From NCBI RefSeq assembly GCF_013362045.1, contig NZ_JABFWW010000190.1, positions 1 through 36,692 of the forward strand: a DNA stretch of 36,692 nucleotides, given 5' to 3'. This stretch comes from Frateuria sp. (GTDB lineage: Bacteria > Pseudomonadota > Gammaproteobacteria > Xanthomonadales > Rhodanobacteraceae). Both the position numbers and the translations under genes were made by a program. This document shows, one piece after another, positions 1 through 6,871 of this stretch (position 1 is the stretch's first letter; every line of letters begins with the position of its first letter). The notes beneath the pieces were generated by a model that had not been told where the DNA came from, did not search any database, and saw only the letters and a list, made by a program, of their open reading frames with translations.

Positions 1-1
1 C

Positions 2-676
2 GACGCGGTGGCGCGGCTCCATCGCGAGCATGGGTTGCCGGTGGCGCCGCACCTTTCCTGCATGGGCGGCACCCGCGCCGAGATCGCCGCGCTGCTGGAC
101 GGCTACCGCGCGGCCGGCTACCGGCGCATCGTGGCGTTGCGCGGCGACCTGCCCTCGGGCATGGCCTCGCCGGGCGACTTCCGCTACGCCGCCGAGCTGG
201 TGGCGTTCATCCGCGAATACACCGGCGACCATTTCCACATCGAGGTAGCGGCCTATCCGGAGATCCACCCGCAGGCCGAGGACGCCCTGCGCGACCTGGC
301 GCATTTCAAGGCCAAGGTCGATGCCGGCGCCGACGGTGCGATCACCCAGTACTTCTTCAACCCGGACGCCTATTTCCGCTTCGTCGACGACGTGCGCCGG
401 CTGGGCGTGGCGGTACCGATCGTGCCGGGCATCATGCCGATCACCAACTACAGCCAGTTGAAGCGCTTCTCCGATGCCTGCGGCGCGGAGATCCCGCGCT
501 GGATCGCCAAGCGCATGCAGGCGCACGGCGACGACGCCGACGCGATTCGCGCGCTCGGGGCGGAGGTCGTCGCGCAGTTGTGCCGGCGCCTGCTCGAGGG
601 CGGCGCGCCGGGGCTGCACTTCTACACGCTCAATCGCGCCAGGGCGACCCAGGCGGTGCTGGAGCAACTGCACTGA
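2..676 (+). CDS. metF: 5,10-methylenetetrahydrofolate reductase, 5'-truncated
   Basis: C-terminal part of MetF, the FAD enzyme that reduces 5,10-methylene-THF to 5-methyl-THF for methionine synthesis in the cytoplasm. About 224 residues are visible. The frame is open to the left edge, so roughly the first 55-70 residues of the usual 275-300 lie outside the window. The GTG at base 8 is internal and should not be taken as the start. Recognisable barrel blocks are PHLSCMGGTRAEI near the edge, the RGDLPSG segment, the AAYPEIHPQA segment, KVDAGADGAITQYFFN, and VPIVPGIMPITNY. The C-terminus GAPGLHFYTLNRA is typical of the family. It is followed after 31 bases by a secreted-protein gene on the same strand. 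Confidence 0.94.
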   Translation, partial: DAVARLHREHGLPVAPHLSCMGGTRAEIAALLDGYRAAGYRRIVALRGDLPSGMASPGDFRYAAELVAFIREYTGDHFHIEVAAYPEIHPQAEDALRDLAHFKAKVDAGADGAITQYFFNPDAYFRFVDDVRRLGVAVPIVPGIMPITNYSQLKRFSDACGAEIPRWIAKRMQAHGDDADAIRALGAEVVAQLCRRLLEGGAPGLHFYTLNRARATQAVLEQLH

Positions 677-685
677 AGCAGGTAT

Positions 686-705
686 GCCGAGCGGCTATGC
701 TCGGC
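686..705 (+). promoter_or_regulatory. Perfect 7-bp inverted repeat with embedded -10-like TATGCT
   Basis: GCCGAGC (686-692) and GCTCGGC (699-705) are perfect complements around a 6-base loop. The repeat sits between the metF stop and the ATG at 708. There is no T-run, so it is a poor intrinsic terminator. TATGCT at 696-701 matches 4 of 6 positions of a sigma-70 -10 box. If it is used, transcription would start about at the ATG of the next gene, giving a leaderless or near-leaderless mRNA. This is inference only. Confidence 0.3.
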
Positions 706-707
706 CG

Positions 708-1214
708 ATGGCTGTCCTGCGTGTTGCCCTGCTGATGCTGTTCGCGCTGGCCATGGCGCCGGTCCGGGCGCAGACGCCGATCCGCCATTGCGTCGGCGCC
801 GACGGCAGCCCGGTGTTCACCGACCAGCCCTGTGCCAGCGTGCAGGCGACGCCTGCGCCGGCGACATCGGTTGCCGCGCCGGCTTCGGCGGCCACCCAGC
901 CCGCGGTGACCTGCGCCGCCGACCTGGATGACCTGCACCAGGCGGTGGTCGATGCGTTTGCCAGCGGCGACGCCAACCGGCTCGCCGGACTCATGCTCTG
1001 GGCCGGCTACCGCCAACATGCCGCGGTCGCCGACATTCGCGCGTTGGCCGCGCTGATGCGGCGTCCCCTGCTCGGCATCGACGTACCGGCCGGGGACGAC
1101 GCGTCCCCGCAACTGGTCGTGCGCACGGTCGGCGGCGACGGCGACGGCGGCACCGACGAGACGCGCTTCCCCATCGCACGCCACGCCGGTTGCCTCTGGC
1201 TGCGCCAGCCCTAG
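708..1214 (+). CDS. Small exported protein with DUF4124-like N-terminus
   Basis: 168-residue protein of unknown function, probably periplasmic. It starts with a Sec signal peptide: MAVLR, then a Leu/Ala-rich core ending at APVRAQ near residue 22. Next comes a short two-cysteine module, RHCVGADGSPVFTDQPC, resembling DUF4124 domains common in Xanthomonadales envelope proteins. An Ala/Pro/Thr linker and a C-terminal domain of about 100 residues follow, with two further cysteines (TCAADLDD and GCLWLRQP) that could form a disulfide. The ATG at 708 was chosen because the signal peptide begins there. An in-frame ATG at 684 would add eight polar residues and cut through the hairpin. No strong Shine-Dalgarno sequence is visible. 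Function cannot be assigned. Confidence 0.7.
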   Translation: MAVLRVALLMLFALAMAPVRAQTPIRHCVGADGSPVFTDQPCASVQATPAPATSVAAPASAATQPAVTCAADLDDLHQAVVDAFASGDANRLAGLMLWAGYRQHAAVADIRALAALMRRPLLGIDVPAGDDASPQLVVRTVGGDGDGGTDETRFPIARHAGCLWLRQP

Positions 1215-1242
1215 GCACGCGCGAGGCAGGCCGGCGAGCGGT

Positions 1243-1268
1243 TATCATGGGCGGTCCCCTGCAAGGAG
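1243..1268 (+). promoter_or_regulatory. Candidate -10 box and Shine-Dalgarno for ilvE
   Basis: TATCAT at 1243-1248 matches the sigma-70 -10 consensus at five of six positions, but no good -35 is seen upstream. AAGGAG at 1263-1268 is an excellent ribosome binding site seven bases before the ilvE ATG and fixes that start. The implied 5' leader is only about 20 bases. Confidence 0.45.
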
Positions 1269-1275
1269 AACCTCC

Positions 1276-2193
1276 ATGGCGCAGCAATACCCCGAGTGGA
1301 TCTGGCAGAACGGCACGATCAAGCCGTGGCGCGAGGCCACCACCCACGTGATGTCGCATGCGTTGCATTACGGTTCGTCCGTGTTCGAAGGCATCCGCAG
1401 CTACGCCACGCCCGACGGCGCGGCGATCTTCCGCCTGACCGACCACCTGCACCGCCTGTACCAGTCGGCGAAGATCTACGACATGGTGCTGCCCTATTCG
1501 CAGGACGAGCTGGCCGCGGCCTGTCGCGAGGTGATCAAGAAGAACGGCCTGACCGCCGCCTACCTGCGCCCGGTGGCGTATCGCGGCCTGGGCGGTTTCG
1601 GCCTCTCCGCCGAGACGCCGATCGACGTGGCGGTGGCGACCTGGCCGATGGGCCCCTACCTCGGGCCGGAGGCGCTGGAACAGGGCATCACCGCCTGCGT
1701 GTCGAGCTGGCAGCGGTTTGCGCCCAACACGATTCCGGCGGGCGCGAAGGCGGGCGGCAATTACCTCTCCGGCCAGCTGATCGCGCGCGAGGCGCGCCGG
1801 CTGGGCTTCGGCGAGGGCATCGCGCTGGCCAACACCGGCCTGCTCAGCGAGGGCGCCGGCGAGAACCTGTTCCTGGTGTTCGACGGCGTGCTGCACACCA
1901 CGCCGGCCAGCGCCTCGATCCTCACCGGCATCACCCGCGACACGCTCAAGACGCTGGCGCGCGAGGACGGCATCGAGGTGGTCGAGCGCGACCTGCCGCG
2001 CGAGTACCTGTACCTGGCCGACGAGGTGCTGATGTGCGGCACCGCCGCCGAGGTCACGCCGATCCGCTCGATCGACGGCAAGCAGGTCGGCAACGGCACC
2101 GCCGGACGCGTGACGCGGCGCCTGCAGGAGCTGTACTTCGGCCTGTTCGACGGTCGCACCAACGACCAGTGGGGCTGGCTGGAGCCGGTGTGA
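1276..2193 (+). CDS. ilvE: Branched-chain amino acid aminotransferase
   Basis: 305-residue class IV PLP aminotransferase. It transfers amino groups between glutamate and the 2-oxo acids of valine, leucine and isoleucine in the cytoplasm. The sequence follows E. coli IlvE closely: HALHYGSSVFEGIRSY near residues 28-43, GAKAGGNYLSGQL with the PLP lysine at about K158, SEGAGENLF, the GITRDT segment, ADEVLMCGTAAEVTPIRS, and the C-terminal FGLFDGRT...WGWLEPV. Length is normal (E. coli 309). The start is set by AAGGAG seven bases upstream. The gene stands alone, with a small secreted-protein gene before it and a repeat plus a convergent two-component operon after it. Confidence 0.97.
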   Translation: MAQQYPEWIWQNGTIKPWREATTHVMSHALHYGSSVFEGIRSYATPDGAAIFRLTDHLHRLYQSAKIYDMVLPYSQDELAAACREVIKKNGLTAAYLRPVAYRGLGGFGLSAETPIDVAVATWPMGPYLGPEALEQGITACVSSWQRFAPNTIPAGAKAGGNYLSGQLIAREARRLGFGEGIALANTGLLSEGAGENLFLVFDGVLHTTPASASILTGITRDTLKTLAREDGIEVVERDLPREYLYLADEVLMCGTAAEVTPIRSIDGKQVGNGTAGRVTRRLQELYFGLFDGRTNDQWGWLEPV

Positions 2194-2215
2194 GCGAAAC
2201 CGCTGGTGGTGGCGC

Positions 2216-2280
2216 AGGGTGGGCTTCAACCCACCATTCACTTTCCGCGCGAGCGTACCCGGCGGGCTGAAGCCCACCCT
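2216..2280. repeat. Inverted pair of REP-like palindromes (REPIN-like)
   Basis: Two copies of a short GC-rich palindrome lie in opposite orientation between ilvE and the histidine kinase gene. Copy 1 (2216-2234) reads AGGGTGGGCTTCAACCCACC. Copy 2 (2261-2280) reads GGCGGGCTGAAGCCCACCCT and matches the reverse complement of copy 1 with few differences. A third, perfect copy is at 9934-9965. Paired inverted REP sequences are known as REPINs or BIMEs and are normally mobilised by RAYT transposases. No such gene is in this window. Confidence 0.7.
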
Positions 2281-2294
2281 AAGTATTGAGCCGC

Positions 2295-2323
2295 CTCCCT
2301 CTCCGGCGCAGCCGGCGAGGGAG
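2295..2323 (-). terminator. GC-rich hairpin after the histidine kinase gene
   Basis: CTCCCTC (2295-2301) pairs with GAGGGAG (2317-2323), and CCGGC (2303-2307) with GCCGG (2311-2315). There is one internal mismatch and a three-base loop. It lies 6 bases beyond the stop of the leftward kinase gene. No T-run follows on either strand, so it may instead stabilise the 3' end or belong to the neighbouring repeat. Confidence 0.4.
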
Positions 2324-2328
2324 CAACG

Positions 2329-3610
2329 TCAGGCGGGCTCGAATACCAGGCTGGCAATGGCGCCGTTGGCGTCGCTGCGCGGCCGCATCGACACCTGCCA
2401 GCCGTACAGGTCGCACAGCCGGCGCACGATCGCCAGGCCCAGCCCGGCGCCGCTGCCGCCCGCGCCTTCGCCGCGCACGCCGCGCTGGAACAGCCGCTCC
2501 GCATCCTCCGGCTTGATCCCCGGCCCGGTGTCGATGACATCCACGCGGCCGTTGCCGATTTCCACGCGCACCAGGCCTTCCAGCGTGTACTTGATGGCGT
2601 TGCCGATCAGGTTGGTGAGCGCCACCGACAGCACCGACGCCGGTGCGTTGACGCTCACCGCCTGGCCGACCACCAGTTCGATGCCCAGCGGCTTGTCGCG
2701 CATCTGCGGACGCTGGCTCTCGATCACGTCGGCGGCGACCTTGGCCACGTCGGTGGTCTCGCCGCGCGTGGGGCCGCGCCGCTCGGCACGCGAGAGCAAC
2801 AGCAGCGCCTCGATCAATTCGGTGGCCTGGCGCGAGGAACGCTCGATGCGCTTCAACCGTTCGCGCAGCTTGTCGGTGAGGTCGGGCGAACCCTGCAGCA
2901 ATTCGGTGGTGCTGGCGATCACCGCCAGCGGCGTGCGCAGCTCGTGGCTGACGTCGGAATTGAACTCACGGTCGCGCTCGACCATCGCGGTCAGGCGCGC
3001 GGCGTATTCGTCCAGCGCCTGCGCCAGCTCGCCGACCTCGTCGTCGGCAAAGTGCGGCGCCAGCGGCTCGGCCTTGCCGGCCTTGCGGAAATCGCGCAGG
3101 CGCGCGGCCAGCTCGCTGACCGGCTTGAGCACCTTGCGCGACAGCCACAGGCCGATCGCCAGCGACAGCAGGCCGAACAGGAACACCGCGCCGATCACGC
3201 TGATCAACAGCTGCTGCTTGCCCAGTTCTTCGCGCGAGACGTCGTAGCGCAGGAAGCTGATGATGCCGCCCTGGTTCCACACGGCGAGCTTGTAGTGATG
3301 GGTCTTGCCGTCGTCGGCCGGCTCGTAGATGTCGTGCACGCCGTTGGCGGTCGCCAGGCTCTGCCTCGACAGCGGCAGCTTGTAGTGCGTGCGCTCGCTC
3401 TTGGTGGTGCCGGTGAGCAGGCGCGATCCGGGGCCGGCCTCGCCCGGATGCTCGCGCGCCTGCTGGTTGGCCCACTTGGCGTCGTCCAGCAGGCTGGCGT
3501 TGACCAGCTGGTCCTCCACCCGCGTGCGGATGTTGAGCGCCGCGAACGCGAACAGCGCGCTGAGGCCGAAGCCGAACAGCGCGAAGGAGACGATCAGGCG
3601 GAACCGCAGC

Positions 3611-3627
<17 letters not shown>
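2329..3627 (-). CDS. Sensor histidine kinase, HAMP-HisKA-HATPase
   Basis: 432-residue inner-membrane sensor kinase that should phosphorylate the response regulator encoded just upstream. TM1 spans about residues 10-33, followed by a periplasmic loop of about 105 residues and TM2 about 140-163. A HAMP linker, a HisKA helix with the phospho-acceptor H228 (SDVSHELRTPL) and an HATPase domain follow, with N-box NLIGNAIKYT (339-348), G1 box DTGPGIKPEDAERLF and G2 box GSGAGLGLAI. All catalytic boxes are intact. Its start overlaps the end of the regulator gene by 17 bases, which suggests translational coupling. The overall set resembles PhoQ/ColS-type kinases, but the signal cannot be read from the sequence. 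Confidence 0.93.
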
Positions 3628-4297
<670 letters not shown>

Positions 4298-4331
4298 GCG
4301 CCACTCCAAAGGCCACTGGCCGCCAAGGTGA

Positions 4332-4350
4332 GCAAGCTTAACAAGCTTGC
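4332..4350. promoter_or_regulatory. Perfect 8-bp inverted repeat upstream of the regulator gene
   Basis: GCAAGCTT (4332-4339), spacer AAC, AAGCTTGC (4343-4350). It lies 35 bases before the regulator ATG. The compact, perfect symmetry suits a protein operator. As RNA it would form a tight hairpin in the 5' UTR. A third AAGCTT occurs at 4432-4437. A second hairpin, GTGGCC/GGCCAC (4358-4363 with 4374-4379), lies next to it. The binding protein is unknown; autoregulation is possible. Confidence 0.5.
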
Positions 4351-4383
4351 CGTAACGGTGGCCGGCTGCTGCTGGCCACGGCC

Positions 4384-4428
4384 AATAAAAAAGCCCAGAT
4401 GTCCGACTCGTCGCCGGCGCATCTGGGC
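4384..4428 (-). terminator. Strong intrinsic terminator
   Basis: On the minus strand GCCCAGATG is followed, after 18 bases, by its perfect complement CATCTGGGC and then directly by TTTTTTATT. On the plus strand the arms are 4393-4401 and 4420-4428, and the A-run is 4387-4392. The U-tract exists only in the leftward direction. It ends any transcript entering from the right about 90 bases before the response regulator start. It could terminate the exported-protein gene (4589-5071), a small RNA, or act as an attenuator of the regulator operon. Confidence 0.82.
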
Positions 4429-4502
4429 CCAAAGCTTACTGCCCCGATACCGAATCTGCCGGCTCCGGACCCTGCGGTTCGGCGCCAACACATTGCAGTA
4501 GC
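4384..4502 (-). ncRNA. Candidate structured small RNA or attenuator leader
   Basis: This leftward stretch of about 119 bases carries nested complementary segments: TACTGC with GCAGTA (4495-4500 with 4437-4442), and inside it CCGAA with TTCGG (4478-4482 with 4450-4454). It ends in the intrinsic terminator at 4384-4428. A -10-like TATAAC lies just upstream at 4512-4507. No coding frame with normal codon bias covers it. It does not carry the GGAA/GGTCCGGAAGGAAGC core of SRP RNA and matches no RNA class I know. Alternatives are the long 3' UTR of the gene at 4589-5071 or a cis leader of the regulator. Confidence 0.35.
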
Positions 4503-4506
4503 GACC

Positions 4507-4512
4507 GTTATA
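4507..4512 (-). promoter_or_regulatory. Candidate -10 box TATAAC
   Basis: TATAAC read leftward matches five of six -10 consensus bases. No convincing -35 is found at 16-18 bases; TTAACC lies about 21 bases upstream. It would drive the candidate RNA and/or the response regulator operon. Confidence 0.35.
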
Positions 4513-4588
4513 GGGTGCCTCGGGTTACACCGCGGTTAATGCCAGCTCACGAACGGGTTAACTGTCAGGTCCGCCCGCCCGTACATCG

Positions 4589-5071
4589 TCAGTTTCCGCC
4601 GCGGAGCTGGGCACGCCGCTGGGAGTCGTACAGGTACTTCTGCGTGTCCTGCTGGCGCATCTGGATTTCGCGATAGGTCGCGCAGGTCTTGCGCTGGATG
4701 TGTGAACCGACGGGCGCCACGTTTTCACACACCAGCTGTTGCCCGTCGCGGCGGGTCAGGATCGCGTTGACTTCTTCCTGATCGTTGAAGAGCCGGAGCT
4801 TTGCAGGCTGATCCATCTTGTCCACCGTATCGAACTTGTCGAACAGGGCGCTCATGTCGTTGAGCCTCGCATCGACGGTCGTGCGCTCGCTACCCTTGAC
4901 GAACTCGAAGCGACCGCCCGCCTGCATCTGCTGGCGCACCTGGGTCGCCAGCGCCGCGAAGTCGGCCTTGTTGTCGGCCTTGACGCTTGGCTTGTCCTTG
5001 GCAACGGCCATGAGGGGAAGCAGCGACAAGCCCAGTACCAAGCTCGCGATCCATTTCCTGCCGGTATCCAT
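4589..5071 (-). CDS. Small exported protein of unknown function
   Basis: 160-residue protein with a clear Sec signal peptide: MDTGRKW, a hydrophobic core LVLGLSLLPLM, and probable cleavage after AVA near residue 24. The mature part is polar and helix-rich, with two cysteines about 16 residues apart (LVCENVAP...KTCAT) that may form a disulfide. Spacing and the following YREIQMRQQDTQKYL segment resemble a family of short Xanthomonadales periplasmic proteins with a CE...GSHI...C motif. AGGGG seven bases before the ATG supports the start. It is a single gene 74 bases after rimK on the same strand and may be transcribed separately. No enzyme motif is seen. Confidence 0.75.
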   Translation of the reverse strand: MDTGRKWIASLVLGLSLLPLMAVAKDKPSVKADNKADFAALATQVRQQMQAGGRFEFVKGSERTTVDARLNDMSALFDKFDTVDKMDQPAKLRLFNDQEEVNAILTRRDGQQLVCENVAPVGSHIQRKTCATYREIQMRQQDTQKYLYDSQRRAQLRGGN

Positions 5072-5145
5072 CGTCAGCCCCTATTAGAGAAGCGCACGTT
5101 CCGCGCCTGTTTACCCTACGCGCCCCCTGGCAGCAAGACAACGGA

Positions 5146-6021
5146 TCACCTGGGCCGTCGTTCCAGCAATTGCACGATATGTCCGGCGACATCCACGCCC
5201 GTAGCCGCTTCGATACCCTCCAGGCCCGGCGAGGCGTTGACCTCCAGCAGCAGCGGGCCGCGCTTCGAACGCAAGAGGTCCACGCCGGCGATGCCCAGCC
5301 CCAGGGCCGCGGCAGCGCGCAGGGCGATGCGTTTCTCGTCGGCACTCAGGGTGGCCTTGGACGCGCTGCCGCCACGATGCAGGTTGGCGCGAAAGTCGCC
5401 CGGGCTCGCCTCGCGCTGCATCGCGGCGATCACCTTCTTGCCGACCACGAAGCAGCGCAGGTCGCTGCCCTTGGCCTCGCCGATGAATTCCTGCACCAGG
5501 AAATTGGCGTACAGGCCGCGGAAGGCCTCGATCACGCTCTGCGAGGCGCTGCGCTTCTCGGCCAGCACCACGCCGGTGCCCTGGCTGCCCTCGTTGAGCT
5601 TGATCACGTGCGGCGGCTCGCCGAGCATCGCCAGCACGTCGTTGGTGTCGTCGGGGTTGTCGCCGAACACCGTAACGGGCATGTCCAGCCCGTGCGAGGC
5701 GAGGATCTGCAGGGCACGCAGCTTGTCGCGCGCGCGCAACACGGCGTCGGAGGAGTTGGGCGTGTACACGCCCATCATCTCCAGCTGGCGCAGCACGGCC
5801 GTGCCGTAGAAGGTGGTAGTGGTGCCGATGCGCGGGATCACCGCGTCGATGTCGCGCAGAGCCATGCCCTTGTAGCGCAACGAGACGTCTATCGGCGCAA
5901 TGCTCACGTAGCAGCGCAGCGGGTCGAGCACGCGCACCACGTGGTTGCGTTCGCGCGCGGCCTCGACCAGCCGGCGGGTCGAGTACAGCCGCGTGTTGCG
6001 CGACAGGATCGCGATCTTCAT
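5146..6021 (-). CDS. rimK: RimK-type ATP-grasp alpha-L-glutamate ligase
   Basis: 291-residue cytoplasmic ligase. In E. coli, RimK adds glutamate residues to the C-terminus of ribosomal protein S6 and can make poly-glutamate. The match to E. coli RimK (300 aa) runs from MKIAILSR to the end: [46 protein letters not shown]-grasp residues in [45 protein letters not shown], and the metal/ATP site [15 protein letters not shown]. The start at 6021 gives the canonical N-terminus. It follows rimB after 28 bases on the same strand, so the two probably form an operon. Confidence 0.95.
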   Translation of the reverse strand: MKIAILSRNTRLYSTRRLVEAARERNHVVRVLDPLRCYVSIAPIDVSLRYKGMALRDIDAVIPRIGTTTTFYGTAVLRQLEMMGVYTPNSSDAVLRARDKLRALQILASHGLDMPVTVFGDNPDDTNDVLAMLGEPPHVIKLNEGSQGTGVVLAEKRSASQSVIEAFRGLYANFLVQEFIGEAKGSDLRCFVVGKKVIAAMQREASPGDFRANLHRGGSASKATLSADEKRIALRAAAALGLGIAGVDLLRSKRGPLLLEVNASPGLEGIEAATGVDVAGHIVQLLERRPR

Positions 6022-6049
6022 GGAAGGTGGCCGGTGAGGGTTCTTGGAC

Positions 6050-6514
6050 TCAGGACAGGCCCGGTTCCGCGAACGCGGGCCGGGGTCGTGGCTGGGTATA
6101 GGAAAGCGCCGGATCCACCGCAAAGCGCCCGAGCAGCGCGCTGCGGCCGAGCAGCATGGGAAAAAGCATATGCCGGCGGTCGGTGAGGCTGATGTCGATG
6201 GGAAAGCGCTCGCCGGCCAGCAGCACCTCGCTGCGCACGAACCAGCGCTCGGTGCTGTGCCCGCCGGTATCGGTGACCACGCGCCGCCCCAGCGCCGGTG
6301 CCTCGCACTGCACGACATGCCGTTTTTGGCGTGGCCCCAGGGTGAGCGAAAAACGCAGCCAGGCCGCACCGTCGCGCTGGAAGGCGTCCAGCGCATCGAC
6401 GTGCAGCGAGCTGGAACGGGCGCCGGTATCCAGCTTGGCCTTGAGCTGGCCGATGCCGAACTGCGGCAACGCCAGCCGCTCCCGCCAACCAAGGGTGATC
6501 ACGCCTGCATTCAT
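6050..6514 (-). CDS. rimB: RimB-like retropepsin/zinc-protease-fold protein
   Basis: 154-residue protein of the DUF785 (RimB/putative ATP-dependent zinc protease) family, with a retropepsin-like fold. The active-site motif [14 protein letters not shown] places the catalytic Asp at about D29. Further family blocks are [17 protein letters not shown] and [10 protein letters not shown]. In Pseudomonas the rimABK operon links such a protein to RimK and S6 glutamylation; there RimB modulates RimK. Here rimB directly precedes rimK, but no rimA is visible. The ATG at 6514 was chosen; a GTG at 6520 adds two residues. It lies just downstream of tRNA-Gly on the same strand and may share its promoter. 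Confidence 0.88.
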   Translation of the reverse strand: MNAGVITLGWRERLALPQFGIGQLKAKLDTGARSSSLHVDALDAFQRDGAAWLRFSLTLGPRQKRHVVQCEAPALGRRVVTDTGGHSTERWFVRSEVLLAGERFPIDISLTDRRHMLFPMLLGRSALLGRFAVDPALSYTQPRPRPAFAEPGLS

Positions 6515-6577
6515 CCGCACACGCCGCAGTCCGGGGAAGGGCCCGACGGGGATCGGGCCGTCGTGTTGGAGCGAAGC

Positions 6578-6651
6578 TGGAGCGGGTGAAGGGAATCGAA
6601 CCCTCGTCAGTAGCTTGGGAAGCTACAGCTCTACCATTGAGCTACACCCGC
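6578..6651 (-). tRNA. tRNA-Gly (anticodon CCC)
   Basis: Full cloverleaf on the minus strand. Acceptor arm GCGGGTG (6651-6645) pairs with CACCCGC, followed by T and an encoded CCA (6580-6578). The D-arm is GCTCAATGGTAGAGC. The anticodon stem GTAGC/GCTAC encloses loop TTCCCAA, giving anticodon CCC, which reads GGG. The T-arm GAGGGTTCGATTCCCTTC has the invariant TTCGA. A 7-bp GC hairpin (6540-6559) follows without a T-run, so processing rather than termination may define the 3' end. Confidence 0.97.
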
Positions 6652-6782
6652 GTTCGCCGCGGATGGTAACCCGGGAAGCGACGGGCGGGAAATGCCCCTG
6701 TCGCACGGGGCGGACCGTGCCAGGCCCAATGCCATGTGAACCGGACATGGCGGCCGGCTGAACCGTCGGGCGCGCCGGCCCA

Positions 6783-6809
6783 TTGCGCGGCGAACGACCG
6801 CCCCATAAT
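6783..6809 (+). promoter_or_regulatory. Candidate sigma-70 promoter for the FecR/DUF6600 gene
   Basis: TTGCGC (6783-6788) and CATAAT (6804-6809) are separated by 15 bases, slightly short of the optimal 17. Start of transcription would fall near 6816, leaving a leader of about 55 bases that ends in the strong Shine-Dalgarno GGAGGAA (6858-6864) before the ATG at 6872. Confidence 0.4.
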
Positions 6810-6871
6810 CGGTCATCGCGCGGTGACGACAACCGTTCTTGTACGGGAACACGGCGCGGAGGAAACACATC

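Noticed and set aside
4384-4502. SRP (4.5S) RNA
   Set aside because: GGTCCGGAGCCGGCAG looked similar to the conserved core, but the GGAAGGAAGC asymmetric loop and tetraloop are absent.
6540-6559. Intrinsic terminator after tRNA-Gly
   Set aside because: Only a 7-bp GC stem without T-run; retained as a remark in the tRNA entry rather than as a feature.
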